A DNA stretch of 64,000 bases, taken from assembly GCF_900699045.1 (NCBI RefSeq), contig NZ_CAADHL010000001.1:124001-188000 (forward strand), in the 5' to 3' direction. Positions 29,509-40,408 of the stretch are shown in pieces. Position 1 is the first letter of the stretch. Each line of letters starts with the position of its first letter. Origin of the DNA: Candidatus Williamhamiltonella defendens (lineage in GTDB: Bacteria; Pseudomonadota; Gammaproteobacteria; Enterobacterales; Enterobacteriaceae). Position numbers and translations under genes: made by a program. The notes below the pieces were generated by a model. It searched no databases. It was not told the origin of the DNA and saw only the letters and a program-made list of their open reading frames with translations.

Positions 29509-32500
29509 TTAAAATAACATTACCGGTATCACTGTCTGTAAAACCGGTATCACTGTCTGTAAAATGTGCTCTCTATCAACATGGTATACTTGCTCTGCCT
29601 CTAAAAATTCAGGCGTGATTTGCATCAATTGGCTTAAAATATGATCCCCATTTTTATGCTCATATGAGAAAATAAGTGATCTAAAACGAGGTCTGGTTCA
29701 TGTTTATGATTGACGATCACTGTGTGCACACGCCTTCTCTTATTTATGATAGAAAGCTATCTATAGCTTTCCTCTATCATAAAATTCATCAGACGTAGAT
29801 TGAGATGTTCTGCATGGGCATAGAAATAACTTAAAATCACATCGTTATCATCTTGTGTTAACCGAAGATCCTTCAGTAAAAAAGGCAATAGTATAATATC
29901 TTTCTCCGGAGAACTTGTTTTAGGCGCATCATAATTATGAATGCGCACTTCTTCCGTGGGTCTGTCTTTGATGATGTACATATCTCTGCCTCCTTTGCCT
30001 TCCAGAATATCTTCTCCCGTTTTACCGTGTAAGACGTTGCTGAGCTCATTTCCATGTAAAGCATCATCAAACCCAGTTTCTCGATCGACCAATCTCAAAA
30101 AAATCTGGAAATATTTTTTTGCCACTCATATCAATCATCCCTGTTTGTTTCTGCTCAGAGATTTTTAAAATAATGAAAGGGTTTTTAGACTGTCGGTTTT
30201 AGGCAGAGATAATTTTTGATCAAAGTGTGGTGCATATATTGCTATTAAAATGAGAGTATCAGGTTCATCTTTATTGGGATAAAATGCAATTTCAGCAGGT
30301 AAGACCGGGAAGCTCACACCATCTTTGCGATAAAAATATATTGGCTGGTTAACCTTCGTTGTTTGGCTTAAACGCGGAATAAAGATGAAATCACTTTAAA
30401 GTGGTAATACTTTGATTGTCATGGTTTAGTTCAATGAATAGATGCTGCTTAATTCTCTTTATACTGATGATTGAAATCACGAAATAATCCAAAAACATAT
30501 GACTCAATGTGTCTGGATCGTCATCTGCTTCAATGATTAATACCGACGCCTCGCCGTCGGTATTTTGTAAAACACGATAAGAATCTGTGTCTTTTCCTCT
30601 ATATAATTTTCCAGCCTGCGCCACTAAAATATCATTCCTATCTAGCCCCATCAATTTATCTTTCCACCCCTTCCCATTCAGGATACTGGATGGAGCGTTA
30701 CCCAAAATTACATCGTCTTTTTCTGCGCAGGTCTCTATATGATCGATATTTTTTAATACAGCTATTTTTTGAGGTTCATGGGTAAAATAAAAAGCGTTTT
30801 CCTGCAGATTGACATAGTATCCGCCTTGAGATGAATTTTTGTACGCTATCAGAGCATTAGTCCCTTTTACTCCATCGAATACGCTTGGTTGAGAAAGGGG
30901 CAGAGTGCCAATCAACATATCTGATTGATGTCCTCCCTTAAAATTTTCGCCCCTATCACCGACGTCAAAGACGTTACTTTTTTTCTAGATAGACTGTCCT
31001 ACCACCCCATCGTTTCCGGCTCCTAAAAAATAAATTTTAGCGAGATTTTTAAAATCAGCGGTATCGGATTTTAGAATAGAAGAAGAGAACGATAACGAAC
31101 TAGAAGATTCGACCAGTCTTTTAAAAGATAAAATTCTCTCTAAATGTGCATCAGTGTCAAGGGATATCTAATCATCGGTCAGTCAAAGTCCTTCGATATC
31201 GTAAAATGTTGACTCACTGTCTTCTAAACGCAGATTAGCATAGAGAGCTTGATGCCCCAATTTTTGGGTTTGATAATCTGATAATATGGTTTAAGTTTGT
31301 GAGGGGAGTATTTTATCTTTAATGCTGTCGATCAATAAATATTGATTCAGGAGTATGGATGGGCTACTCAACATAGTCCGTTTTTCCCGTTAATTTTTGA
31401 TAGGAATATTCATTTAACATGATTTCTCCTATGCTATAATATACCGTCTATATTTACTTCTATGAATTTAATAATGCTTGAATTTTTTTTGAATAAGTCA
31501 TGAACATTTTTTTAGCTTGTTGCTTTACTTGTCCTTTCGTGAGCTGATTAGTGACCTCAACGTCAATATCTGCGCCACCAAAACTCAACCAACCCATCCG
31601 TAATTTTTGTAACCCAGTCAAATTAGTGTAGCTGCTTGATTTGTTAAATTTAACGAACTGAGAGATACATTTCTCTGACGACAACCGTCAAAACGCCTAA
31701 GACGATACCGATCTCGCCACTCACTAACACCATTTTTCTAGCTAAGGCGAGTACTGCCAGACCAATGGCGATACTGATCGAAGCACTTCAAGAAGACACG
31801 GAGATACTGATCTGTAAATCTTGTCGAACATCCGGATCAGTGACTGTTTTCAAGTCAGTGCTTGCTTTGTGTGATTGATAAATATCGAAATTGGCACCCA
31901 GCATATTTAAGCAGATACCTCCATGTCGAACGAGATTCATTCCAGCTGCATACTAAAAACGCTGCATTCTAGATGCAAGCACTTAAAAAGACTGAGAAGA
32001 GAATTTTTTAATCAGGTAATGCCCCAGCTTTTTCGAACTTAATTCTAAACATGTACTTTCCACATCATAAACAAGGCTCGCTATAGCTAGTTGAGATTCC
32101 AACTCCAATGCGTGTTTTTGAGAGAAATTGAGTTGTTCAGAAGAACGACGACTCCAGTAATGAGACAAAAGTATTAAAGATCGGATCCAGGAGATCCATT
32201 TATTTACTTATCCCAACATACCGACTGTACGAAACAGCTTTGAAAACTCAAGGCTATTCTGATTTGTCTACGTTTTAACTAGTTTAAGGGTCGATAAAAA
32301 CAGTGACTCTCTATCCTGTCTTCTGATAAATTGCTTTAATTTTTTAACAGAAGGAGATGTCAAAATTTGATCAAAATTTAACTGATAAACATCCAATAAA
32401 AAAGCACCATTTCTTGCAGAACGGCTCCTTAAGCACGCAAAATAGTTATTTAACATCGATTAAAGAATGTGACTTATGTTTTGAGAATGATCATCAGTGA

Positions 32501-34910
32501 AAATAATTTCGCCAAAATTCGTATCATAGAGATACCAATAGTTTTTTTGATCTGTGCCCTGACGTTTGGTTATCGTTAAAATATGTTCTTCCATGCGAAA
32601 CTGATAATACCCTGTCGTTTCATTAGCCAGTGTGTTAAAAAATTCAGGGAGTTTCTGCAACCCTTTTTTAATAAAAAACCCACTTTCTTCCAGCTTATGA
32701 ACCAGGCGCCCAGCAGTATTGATATCTTTATCAGTAATCTCAAAAAATATTTTTTAGGCGTGGATTTGATCATGAATTTGAAATGCCTTCAGTAATTTTA
32801 CGCATCAATCTTTATCATCTAGTCTGAGCATGCTCAAATCAGCTAAACTCACTTTTTTCGCTTTTTGTTATGCGACATCACTGCCGTCACCCATATAAAT
32901 CACTTGCATAACCGGATAAAATGAGTGTTACTCAATTCCATTAAGCGTTGAATTTGATGGATAAACTAAGAATAAAACAGTGGGCGCGAGACTGTTGTAT
33001 TTAATCTTTTCCAGTCAAGTATTCTTGCGGAAAGGTTAAAAAATCCGTTAATAGTTTAAGATCATGAGAACCATATTAGGTGTAATTATTAGAAGCAATA
33101 CCATTGAGCAAGATCCAAATTCTTTGTAGTTTTTTAGTTAAAAAATCAGAAAAACTAATATTTTTTTGATTAGATATCATCCTACAAGATTTATCGGTCT
33201 ATTTTGATTGATTTTTTGGTGATATTACTTTTAGCATCTTTATCTGAATCCGCTTCTAGACGTATTTTGAGGATCTTGAATTCAATACCTCATTCTTGAG
33301 TCATCTCTCGAGCAGCTTAACGTAATAATGTTACACTCTTAGACACCTTTTTATTTTTAGGGTCATCAAAATCTATCAAAAATAAGCCGGTAATTTTAAT
33401 GTTTTTTATCATAGGATCATAGGGATAAATATTGATATCTGGTCGTCCAGTGACAAGCACTGGTATTTCGCGTGATGGTTTGATGAATAATATCGTCAGG
33501 CGTAGTGACTCGTTATGGATAGGAAAATAATTGATTCGATAGTAAAGCATGACGGACTAATGCAGAGAAGGGACCTGTTCTTTATATACGATCATCGGTC
33601 TTCAATAACATTAATAATCTGATTTGTTTTTTGTAGCCCCTTTTTTGATGAAACGCATTCGTGTGCCTGATGCTTGAAACATATCTTCTAAATTTGACTT
33701 AAAAATGCTTTCATGGGGCCGCGGCAAAAATGTTTTGTTCTAGGACCTCTAATATCACGCCTAACTTATGATCTCTGAGGGTCTCATTTGACGGAATACT
33801 GACTGAAATGCAATCAGATTGGCTGAGTTTTTCTTTAATATCTTTTGAAAAACGCCTTTTCGATTTATAAAATCTCTGATTGAAGAAAGATACATGAGAT
33901 CCTTAAACTGCTTATTTTGTATTTTATGATCGGTAAAATCCCGTAAATGCCCAAGCATCTACTACGGGAGATAAGAACCAAAAACACTGATGTGTTTTTT
34001 ATGTATTAGTACGCCAGGTTTTTTCCAGCCTAGCAGGAAGGTGTTTCCTACCGTCTCAGCCCTATTAACTGATTACGTTTCACGAGTAAATTTTTCACCA
34101 AAACCGTCATGAGGAACAGACACTAATCTTTTTCTAGCCGATATGTCTGCCAGAATGCGCCCACTTTTCATCGTATAAGCAAATTCGGCAGCAAAAATTT
34201 TGCCGTTGTGATCGATCAGCCGATATCCGATTAAACTGATTCGGTTTGGAGTACTATTGTATAGTATATTTTTACTAAAATGTTGATTAAACTTTGTTAA
34301 AAGTGTGGCTAAACCATCCTGGTTGATGCTAGAAATAGTCTGAATAGAATTCAATTTTCTATCTGCATCAACTTTACTTACGTACCTTACAACTTGTCAA
34401 CGCAATTTTCCTTGAAGCGTTTTTGGAGAGCCTGATAACACGCGATAATGATTTTGTTGCTTGACTTAAACAAAGACTGAGCCTGGTTGTTTTCCCGCGA
34501 GTGCTCAAGGCTGCATTGAGCACAGTCGGATTGTTTTCTAGCTAAATAATAAGTTGCCACACATATCGAGTCTAACTGCCATCAGAACTGGTGATGATAG
34601 ATTGAAGCTCCCATTGATCAACAGGTGCAAAAACCGTTGGCGTTCGTTTAATACGGTGAGTATGAGCATTAGATCAAAGTTCATAAATCAAAAAATAAGG
34701 GGATTGTTCTTAGGTTATGGTGATTTTTCATCCTTAAAAAATAGAAAAGTCCTGAGTGGGTCACTTTTGTATTATATTGAGATCAATATAATATTCAGAA
34801 AAAGATTTAAAACTGATTTTATAAAATTTTTCAAACTCTTCACGACGAATTTTGTTATCATGATTTTTATCAGATTTTTCAAAAATGTCATTTACCGTAT
34901 CAATTAGCTA
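29509..34910 (-). pseudogene. Remnant of a large TcdA/TcdB- and Mcf-like RTX toxin
   Basis: About 5.4 kb of minus-strand fragments that join into one large toxin gene. From the N-terminal side: an EF-hand-like loop DKNHDNKIRREE (34871-34836); a region like the C80 cysteine protease of clostridial and MARTX toxins (34354-34073: NRISLIGYRLIDHNGKI, ILADISARKRLVSVPHDGF) in which the Cys expected after SLIG is Tyr; unassigned pieces at 33958-32268, one with GYYQFRMEEHILTI and YLYDTNFGEI; a pore-forming segment at 31920-31680 (ICLNMLGANFDIYQSHKAS, TDPDVRQDLQ, IAIGLAVLALARK) continued by LQKLRMGWLSFGGADIDVEV; then RTX glycine/aspartate repeats (FDVGDRGENFKGGHQSDML, NVLHGKTGEDILEGKGGRD). Stops and shifts are everywhere. 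Domain names are from memory of the families. Confidence 0.72.
29522..29563. repeat. Exact 21-bp tandem duplication inside toxin remnant
   Basis: Bases 29522-29542 and 29543-29563 are identical. In the toxin frame this repeats LQTVIPV without a shift, the same kind of event as in the thiL remnant. Confidence 0.92.
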
Positions 34911-34929
34911 ATTTTTATCTACATATTGA

Positions 34930-35964
34930 CTACAGTCCTCCTTCTAATATTTTTGTGAATTCTTTACCACCACATATAAAATGCTGATAAGCGTGCTGTG
35001 TCGCTATTCTGCCGCGAGGTGTGCGCTGAATAAACCCTTTCTGGATTAAATAAGGCTCCAAGACATCTTCAATGGTCTCGCGTTCTTCACCAATAGCCGC
35101 AGCTAAATTATCTAATCCGACCGGTCCTCCGTGAAATTTTTCAATAATCGCTAACAGTAATTTACTGTCCATATAATCTAATCCTTCTTTGTCAACATTC
35201 AACATCTCTAAGGCTTTAATCGCAATCTCAGTGTTAATTTTGCCTTCTCCTTTCACTTCAGCAAAATCCCGCACCCGTCTTAAAAGGCGATTAATAATTC
35301 GAGGAGTTCCCCTTGAACGTAGTGCCAATTGATGAGCTCCATTTTTAGTAATGGGTAATTGTAAACAGCGTGCACCCCGAGAGACGATATGTTCTAAATC
35401 TGCGATAGAATAAAATTCCAGACGTTGTATAATGCCAAATCGATCTCGCAAAGGAGAGGTCAAAGATCCCGCGCGTGTGGTAGCCCCAATTAATGTGAAG
35501 GGGGGTAAATCCAATTTAATTGAACGCGCGCCGGGGCCTTCTCCTATCATAATGTCAAGTTGGTAATCTTCCATCGCGGGGTACAAAATTTCTTCTACTA
35601 CAGGAGATAAACGATGAATTTCATCGATAAAGAGCGCATCTCTAGGTTCAAGATGCGTTAATAACGCCGCCAAATCTCCCGCTTTTTCTAAAACAGGCCC
35701 AGAGGTGGTACGTAAATTCACTCCCATTTCATGGGCCACAATATTGGCCAGTGTTGTTTTACCCAACCCTGGAGGACCAAAGATGAGTAAGTGATCTAAT
35801 GCATCTCCGCGTTGTTTTGCTGCCTGAATGAATATTTGCATTTGATCACGAACATGGGATTGACCTATGTATTCATCAAGCCGTTTTGGGCGAATAGCGT
35901 GATCTACCAAAGCTTCATTTCCATTGAAAACATCGGGTGAAACCAATCTGTCTATTTTAATCAT
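34930..35964 (-). CDS. ruvB: Holliday junction branch migration ATPase RuvB
   Basis: AAA+ motor that drives branch migration with RuvA. It has 344 residues (E. coli 336). Walker A is [15 protein letters not shown], Walker [10 protein letters not shown], sensor I and the [18 protein letters not shown] segment with the arginine finger are present, and the winged-helix C-terminus has [17 protein letters not shown] and QRTPRGR. ruvA lies 33 bases upstream. ruvC is not in the window. The stop is only 20 bases from the edge of the toxin remnant. Intact. Confidence 0.97.
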   Translation of the reverse strand: MIKIDRLVSPDVFNGNEALVDHAIRPKRLDEYIGQSHVRDQMQIFIQAAKQRGDALDHLLIFGPPGLGKTTLANIVAHEMGVNLRTTSGPVLEKAGDLAALLTHLEPRDALFIDEIHRLSPVVEEILYPAMEDYQLDIMIGEGPGARSIKLDLPPFTLIGATTRAGSLTSPLRDRFGIIQRLEFYSIADLEHIVSRGARCLQLPITKNGAHQLALRSRGTPRIINRLLRRVRDFAEVKGEGKINTEIAIKALEMLNVDKEGLDYMDSKLLLAIIEKFHGGPVGLDNLAAAIGEERETIEDVLEPYLIQKGFIQRTPRGRIATQHAYQHFICGGKEFTKILEGGL

Positions 35965-35997
35965 GTGGCACCTTTTTTGCCTTTAAGCAAGAAAATA

Positions 35998-36612
35998 TTA
36001 TAAGATAGAGCGTAACGCATGCTTTATTAAAGCTTGAGAATCTAAATCTGGTTGAGCGATATTTTTGATCAATTGAGCCGCTTCTTGCGGTTTGTAACCG
36101 AGTGAGATCAACGCCGATATGGCTTCTGCTTCGGACGATTTCGTTGAAAGATTAGTAGAAACTAATGACAACATGTGATCGGCTGTGCTTTTAAATAAAT
36201 TTTTATTTAAATTTTTAATCCGATCTTTCATTTCCACGAGCAATCGCTCTGCCGTTTTTTTTCCAACTCCAGGTAATTTGATTAAATTTGAAATATCTTC
36301 TTTTTCTAGCGCACAGATAAACTCTGCTGAAGACATACCTGATAAAATCGCCAACCCAAGTTTTGGCCCAACACCATTCACTTTAATTAGTTCACTGAAC
36401 ATCGCCCGCTCTTTAGGATGATGAAACCCATATAATAATTGCGTATCCTCTCGCACCACAAAATGTGTAAAAATAATCGCTTCTTGCCCTAATTCTGGAA
36501 GTCGATAAAAACAGGTTATAGGAAGTTGAATGTCATATCCCATTCCTTGAATATCTAACAATATCCAGGGCGGCTGTTTTTCTAAAATAATGCCTTTCAT
36601 TCTACTTATCAC
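35998..36612 (-). CDS. ruvA: Holliday junction binding protein RuvA
   Basis: Tetrameric Holliday-junction binding protein that loads RuvB. It has 204 residues (E. coli 203). The N-terminal OB fold starts [15 protein letters not shown]; two helix-hairpin-helix motifs are [14 protein letters not shown] and [19 protein letters not shown]; the C-terminal RuvB-binding domain ends [16 protein letters not shown]. The start is GTG 36612 with GGGAG upstream; the ATG five codons in is an alternative. Intact. Confidence 0.96.
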   Translation of the reverse strand: MISRMKGIILEKQPPWILLDIQGMGYDIQLPITCFYRLPELGQEAIIFTHFVVREDTQLLYGFHHPKERAMFSELIKVNGVGPKLGLAILSGMSSAEFICALEKEDISNLIKLPGVGKKTAERLLVEMKDRIKNLNKNLFKSTADHMLSLVSTNLSTKSSEAEAISALISLGYKPQEAAQLIKNIAQPDLDSQALIKHALRSIL

Positions 36613-36653
36613 TGCTTGAGACTCCCTCGTTTTTTATGCTGAAGGTCTTACGG

Positions 36654-37568
36654 CTAAGGTGCATGAGGATTGAGCAATAATGCAAGTAAAGCCTCTCGAA
36701 TAAACATCCCATTCGCCGCCTGTTGAAAATAATAGGCATACGGTGTTGTGTCTACCTCGCGTGCTATTTCATCGATCCTTGGTAAAGGATGTAAAATTTT
36801 TAAATTCGTTTTTACCTGACCAGGAAGCAGATGATCATCATCTAAAATGAAAGCGGTTTTAAGATGACGATGCTCTGGTTGCAAGCGTTCTTGTTGAATA
36901 CGGGTCATGTAAAGAATGTCAAGCTGAGGTAGCGCTTCTTCAATTGTGTGATGTACGCTATAATTGAGGTCCTTCACAAGGGGACAAGGCATTGACAGCT
37001 CGGGGGGCGAAATTAAAAAAAATTTATTATTTGGAAATGTTGATAGTGCTTTTGTGAGCGAATGAACCGTTCGGCCATATTTTAAATCTCCGGCGAGACC
37101 GATTTTGAGATGGTTTAAGCGCCCCTGTGTTTCCTGAATGCTGAATAAATCTAGCAAGGTTTGTGTTGGGTGTTCATTCGCACCATCACCCGCATTGATG
37201 ATAGGGACTGGGCAAAAACCGGCAGCATATTGAGGAACCCCTTCTTGGGGGTGCCGAATGATAATCGCATCTACATAGCTGCTGATCACACGTAAGGTGT
37301 CAGAGAGGCTTTCACCCTTACTGACGGATGTAAACAGATCGTCTGAAAATCCTACCACAGAAGCTCCAAGACGATGAATAGCTGCTTCAAAAGATAATCG
37401 AGTGCGGGTAGAGGCTTCAAAAAAACAACTGGCGATAACGCTATTTTTTAAAATATTCACAGGCGGTGTGTTTTTAAAATACACTGCCGTATCTATAATA
37501 TGTTTTAACTCCAGCTGACTCAGATCAGAAATTGAAATAATATTTTTACGATATAAAGAGTGGGTCAA
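36654..37568 (-). CDS. pyrB: Aspartate carbamoyltransferase catalytic subunit PyrB
   Basis: Condenses carbamoyl phosphate and aspartate, the committed pyrimidine step. I choose TTG 37568, which sits 5 bases after a perfect AGGAGG and aligns with the E. coli start; the open frame reaches ATG 37595 but would place that AGGAGG inside the gene. The protein has 304 residues. [13 protein letters not shown] (carbamoyl phosphate site), VVGFSDDLF with the SKGES loop, [28 protein letters not shown] and [10 protein letters not shown] are present. The regulatory subunit gene pyrI, which normally follows, is absent: ruvA comes next. No pyrBI-type leader is seen. rapZ is 66 bases upstream on the same strand. 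Confidence 0.96.
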   Translation of the reverse strand: MTHSLYRKNIISISDLSQLELKHIIDTAVYFKNTPPVNILKNSVIASCFFEASTRTRLSFEAAIHRLGASVVGFSDDLFTSVSKGESLSDTLRVISSYVDAIIIRHPQEGVPQYAAGFCPVPIINAGDGANEHPTQTLLDLFSIQETQGRLNHLKIGLAGDLKYGRTVHSLTKALSTFPNNKFFLISPPELSMPCPLVKDLNYSVHHTIEEALPQLDILYMTRIQQERLQPEHRHLKTAFILDDDHLLPGQVKTNLKILHPLPRIDEIAREVDTTPYAYYFQQAANGMFIREALLALLLNPHAP

Positions 37569-37634
37569 TGAAGCCTCCTGATGAAAATAAAACATTTAAG
37601 TCACACATTTCAATTATCACTATTGATTTTGTCG

Positions 37635-38489
37635 TCATTCTTTTCTTTTTTCCAATGTACGGTGACATAATTGAACATTTTTCCCACGGGAACGAAAATA
37701 ATCGGCTAATTGCTCAGCAATATAGACCGAACGGTGTTTGCCTCCTGTGCAGCCAATCGCAATGGTGAGATAGCTCCTATCATTATTTTCTAGCATGGGA
37801 AGCCACTGATTTAAATAATGAAGGGTTTGATAAATAAAATGATCCACTTCAGAGTACCGTTTTAAAAAATCCACAACAGGTTTATCCAAACCTGTCATGG
37901 ATCTTAATTTGGGATCCCAATGAGGATTGGGTAAAAAACGAACATCAAAAACGTAGTCTGCATAAATAGGCAGGCCATATTTAAATCCAAAAGATTTAAA
38001 TACCATACTTAATTTTCGTTCTTTTGTTCCCAATAATCGAACACGGAGTATTTCAGACAGCTCATGCACTGACATTGCGGAGGTGTTGATAACCAAATCA
38101 GCGCGAGAGCGTAATGGTTCTAACAAGATATTTTCTTCTTCGATGGCTTTTTCTAATGACGGGTGATTAGCAGAAAGTGGGTGTAGGCGTCGTGTCTCAC
38201 TGTAACGCTGGAGCAATGTATTGTGGTTAGTATCTAGAAAAATAAATCGCGTTGAAAATTTTTCATTTAATTTTGTGAGTACCTTTTCAAATATTTCAGA
38301 AGATTCTGGCATGTTTCGGACATCTATGCTGATGGCCGCAGGTGTGTTTCTAGGAATCAGGCTACTGGCCAGATTCGGTAATAAAATAATGGGTAAATTA
38401 TCAACACAATAAAACCCCATATCTTCAAGAGCCCGTAAGGCTACAGATTTTCCAGAACCAGAACGGCCACTGACAATCATCAGAACCAT
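37635..38489 (-). CDS. rapZ: RNase adapter protein RapZ
   Basis: RNA-binding adapter that delivers the sRNA GlmZ to RNase E in enterics, controlling glmS. It has 284 residues, the E. coli length. The N-terminal P-loop is [20 protein letters not shown], then DNLPIILLP; the C-terminal domain has the [18 protein letters not shown] signature. It lies downstream of ptsN as in E. coli, but npr, usually next, is missing and pyrB follows. Intact. Confidence 0.95.
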   Translation of the reverse strand: MVLMIVSGRSGSGKSVALRALEDMGFYCVDNLPIILLPNLASSLIPRNTPAAISIDVRNMPESSEIFEKVLTKLNEKFSTRFIFLDTNHNTLLQRYSETRRLHPLSANHPSLEKAIEEENILLEPLRSRADLVINTSAMSVHELSEILRVRLLGTKERKLSMVFKSFGFKYGLPIYADYVFDVRFLPNPHWDPKLRSMTGLDKPVVDFLKRYSEVDHFIYQTLHYLNQWLPMLENNDRSYLTIAIGCTGGKHRSVYIAEQLADYFRSRGKNVQLCHRTLEKRKE

Positions 38490-38586
38490 AAAGTGTCTTG
38501 CTTGTTAATATAAAAGGCTATATCGATCTCCTCACTAATTCAACAGGATATAACAGTTGTACAATATATCGTTCAAGTGTTAATAA

Positions 38587-39057
38587 TCAAACTATCGTTG
38601 ACTCAGTGATAATTTCATAAAGCGCTTGATCATTTTCTGCTGCACGTAAACGACGACAAATGGCTTTATCTGCTAATTTGTCTGCCATTAAAGATAAAAT
38701 CTTTAAATGCATTTTATCCTGGTCCAAAGGGGCCAACAAAGCAAATATCAGATCGACAGGTTGATGATCAACCGCGTCAAGCGCAATCGGTTGAACCAGG
38801 CGAATCAACACCCCCACTACGTGGGTGTCTTTTTCTAATTTACCGTGAGGTATCGCAATCCCATTGCCAATACATGTGCTACCCAAACGTTCTCGTGTTA
38901 AGAGCGCATCAAAAATAATCTGTGAGGAAATATGAAGCTGTTGAGCTGCTAACTCACTGATAATTTCTAAAACCCTTTTTTTACTGGTGCAATTAACAAT
39001 TTTTGTGCAATCCATACTTAATATTGGAGTAAGTGGTATTGAATCATCATTGGACAT
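38587..39057 (-). CDS. ptsN: Nitrogen-related PTS IIA protein PtsN
   Basis: EIIA-Ntr, a regulatory phosphocarrier that in E. coli senses nitrogen status through PtsP-Npr and binds TrkA and KdpD. It has 156 residues (E. coli 163). The phosphorylatable histidine is H71 in CIGNGIAIPHGKL; the RERLGSTCIG and DLIFALLAPLDQ segments are conserved. It lies between rapZ and lptB; the rpoN and hpf genes that normally separate it from lptB are gone. Intact, although neither npr nor rpoN is near. Confidence 0.94.
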   Translation of the reverse strand: MSNDDSIPLTPILSMDCTKIVNCTSKKRVLEIISELAAQQLHISSQIIFDALLTRERLGSTCIGNGIAIPHGKLEKDTHVVGVLIRLVQPIALDAVDHQPVDLIFALLAPLDQDKMHLKILSLMADKLADKAICRRLRAAENDQALYEIITESTIV

Positions 39058-39137
39058 TTTATTTTCACTGTTTTATCTTTACTTTTGTCAGATTACCGAT
39101 AGCTTTAGCTGTCATTTGATGGCTTTCTTTATGTTTA

Positions 39138-39863
39138 TCAAAGGCGAAACTCCTCCCCTAAATAAACCTTTTTAACCTGTTGATTGTCTAAAATATCATT
39201 TGGTGCACCATGTGCAATTAAATTGCCCTGATTCATAATATAAGCCCGTTCGCAAACATCGAGCGTTTCCCGAACATTGTGATCCGTAATCAGTACGCCT
39301 AACCCTCTGTCTCGTAAATGTTTGATGATTTTTTTTATTTCAATAACAGAGATAGGATCCACCCCAGAAAAAGGCTCATCGAGCAAAATAAATTTAGGAT
39401 CTGCTGCCAGTGCGCGTGCAATTTCGACTCTTCGAGATTCTCCTCCTGAAAGAGAGCGGCCTAAATTCGATTTCAAATGACTAACGTGAAACTCTTCCAT
39501 CAATTCAGTTGCCCGTATTTTACGGCGTTCAAAAGAAAGGCTTTTGTTTATTTCTAGAATAGACATCAAATTATCGTAAACGTTAAGACCACGAAAAATA
39601 GACTTTTCTTGTGGTAAGTAGCCAATACCCCGTCGCGCACGCTCATGTAAAGACAATAAACTGATGTCTTGGTCATCAACGATGATGCTACCGCCATCTA
39701 AAGAAATGATACCGACCACCATATAAAAAGTCGTGGTTTTGCCTGCTCCATTAGGGCCTAATAAACCCACTATTTCACCTGAGTTAACCTGAAAACTAAC
39801 ATCTTTAACGACCTTACGACCTTGATATGTTTTCGCTAAATTTTTTGCGATTAATGTGGACAT
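39138..39863 (-). CDS. lptB: LPS export ABC transporter ATPase LptB
   Basis: Cytoplasmic ATPase of the LptB2FG complex that pulls LPS from the inner membrane and pushes it along LptC-LptA-LptD. It has 241 residues, as in E. coli. Walker [17 protein letters not shown], the Q-loop YLPQEKSIF, signature [15 protein letters not shown], Walker [14 protein letters not shown] and the switch ITDHNVRE are complete. lptA starts 35 bases upstream in the operon. The 80-base gap to ptsN replaces rpoN-hpf. Intact. Confidence 0.97.
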   Translation of the reverse strand: MSTLIAKNLAKTYQGRKVVKDVSFQVNSGEIVGLLGPNGAGKTTTFYMVVGIISLDGGSIIVDDQDISLLSLHERARRGIGYLPQEKSIFRGLNVYDNLMSILEINKSLSFERRKIRATELMEEFHVSHLKSNLGRSLSGGESRRVEIARALAADPKFILLDEPFSGVDPISVIEIKKIIKHLRDRGLGVLITDHNVRETLDVCERAYIMNQGNLIAHGAPNDILDNQQVKKVYLGEEFRL

Positions 39864-39898
39864 TATGGTGAGTCTTTTTGAGTAGAATGATTAGGCGA

Positions 39899-40408
39899 TT
39901 AATTTTTTAATTGAGAATGTAAAAGCACAGAATACACCGGTTTTCCTTTAGCACTAAAGGCGTGCATTTTTTTTTGTGGAATAAGATAAGTAATACGATC
40001 TGCTTCCATGTGGCTGTCTAACTGATCTAAATAAGCATTACTCGTTAATACCAACAATTTATCAGAGAAGGTATAACGTAATTTGTCACTGTGACCTTTG
40101 AGGGATTTTCCGTTATCTTGCATTTGATAGAAGGTGATTGGATCACCAAAACCATCCACCACAGTTTTTTGAGGATCTCCATTAGGGCGAATCACCACTA
40201 CTTTACTTGCAGTGATCTTGATAGAGCCCTGTTGAATCATCACGTTGTCTATATAAGTATTCGTATGATTGATAATATCTAAAGATTGCTTATCAGATGT
40301 AATAATGACAGGCTGATCGGTATCATCGGTTAACCCAAACGCAGGGAATTTTAAAGTAAGCAATATACCTATCAAAAATAGCTTATGGATTTTCTTTTTG
40401 TATTTCAT
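39899..40408 (-). CDS. lptA: LPS transport periplasmic protein LptA
   Basis: Periplasmic OstA-fold bridge that carries LPS between LptC and LptD. It has 169 residues (E. coli 185). The N-terminus is a signal peptide (basic KYKKKIHK, then LFLIGILLTLKFPAFG with probable cleavage near residue 25). The beta-jellyroll shows DQPVIITSDKQSLD, GSIKITASKVVV, FGDPITFYQ and DRITYLIPQKKM. Its start overlaps the end of lptC by 26 bases. Intact, with a shorter C-terminus than in E. coli. Confidence 0.94.
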   Translation of the reverse strand: MKYKKKIHKLFLIGILLTLKFPAFGLTDDTDQPVIITSDKQSLDIINHTNTYIDNVMIQQGSIKITASKVVVIRPNGDPQKTVVDGFGDPITFYQMQDNGKSLKGHSDKLRYTFSDKLLVLTSNAYLDQLDSHMEADRITYLIPQKKMHAFSAKGKPVYSVLLHSQLKN

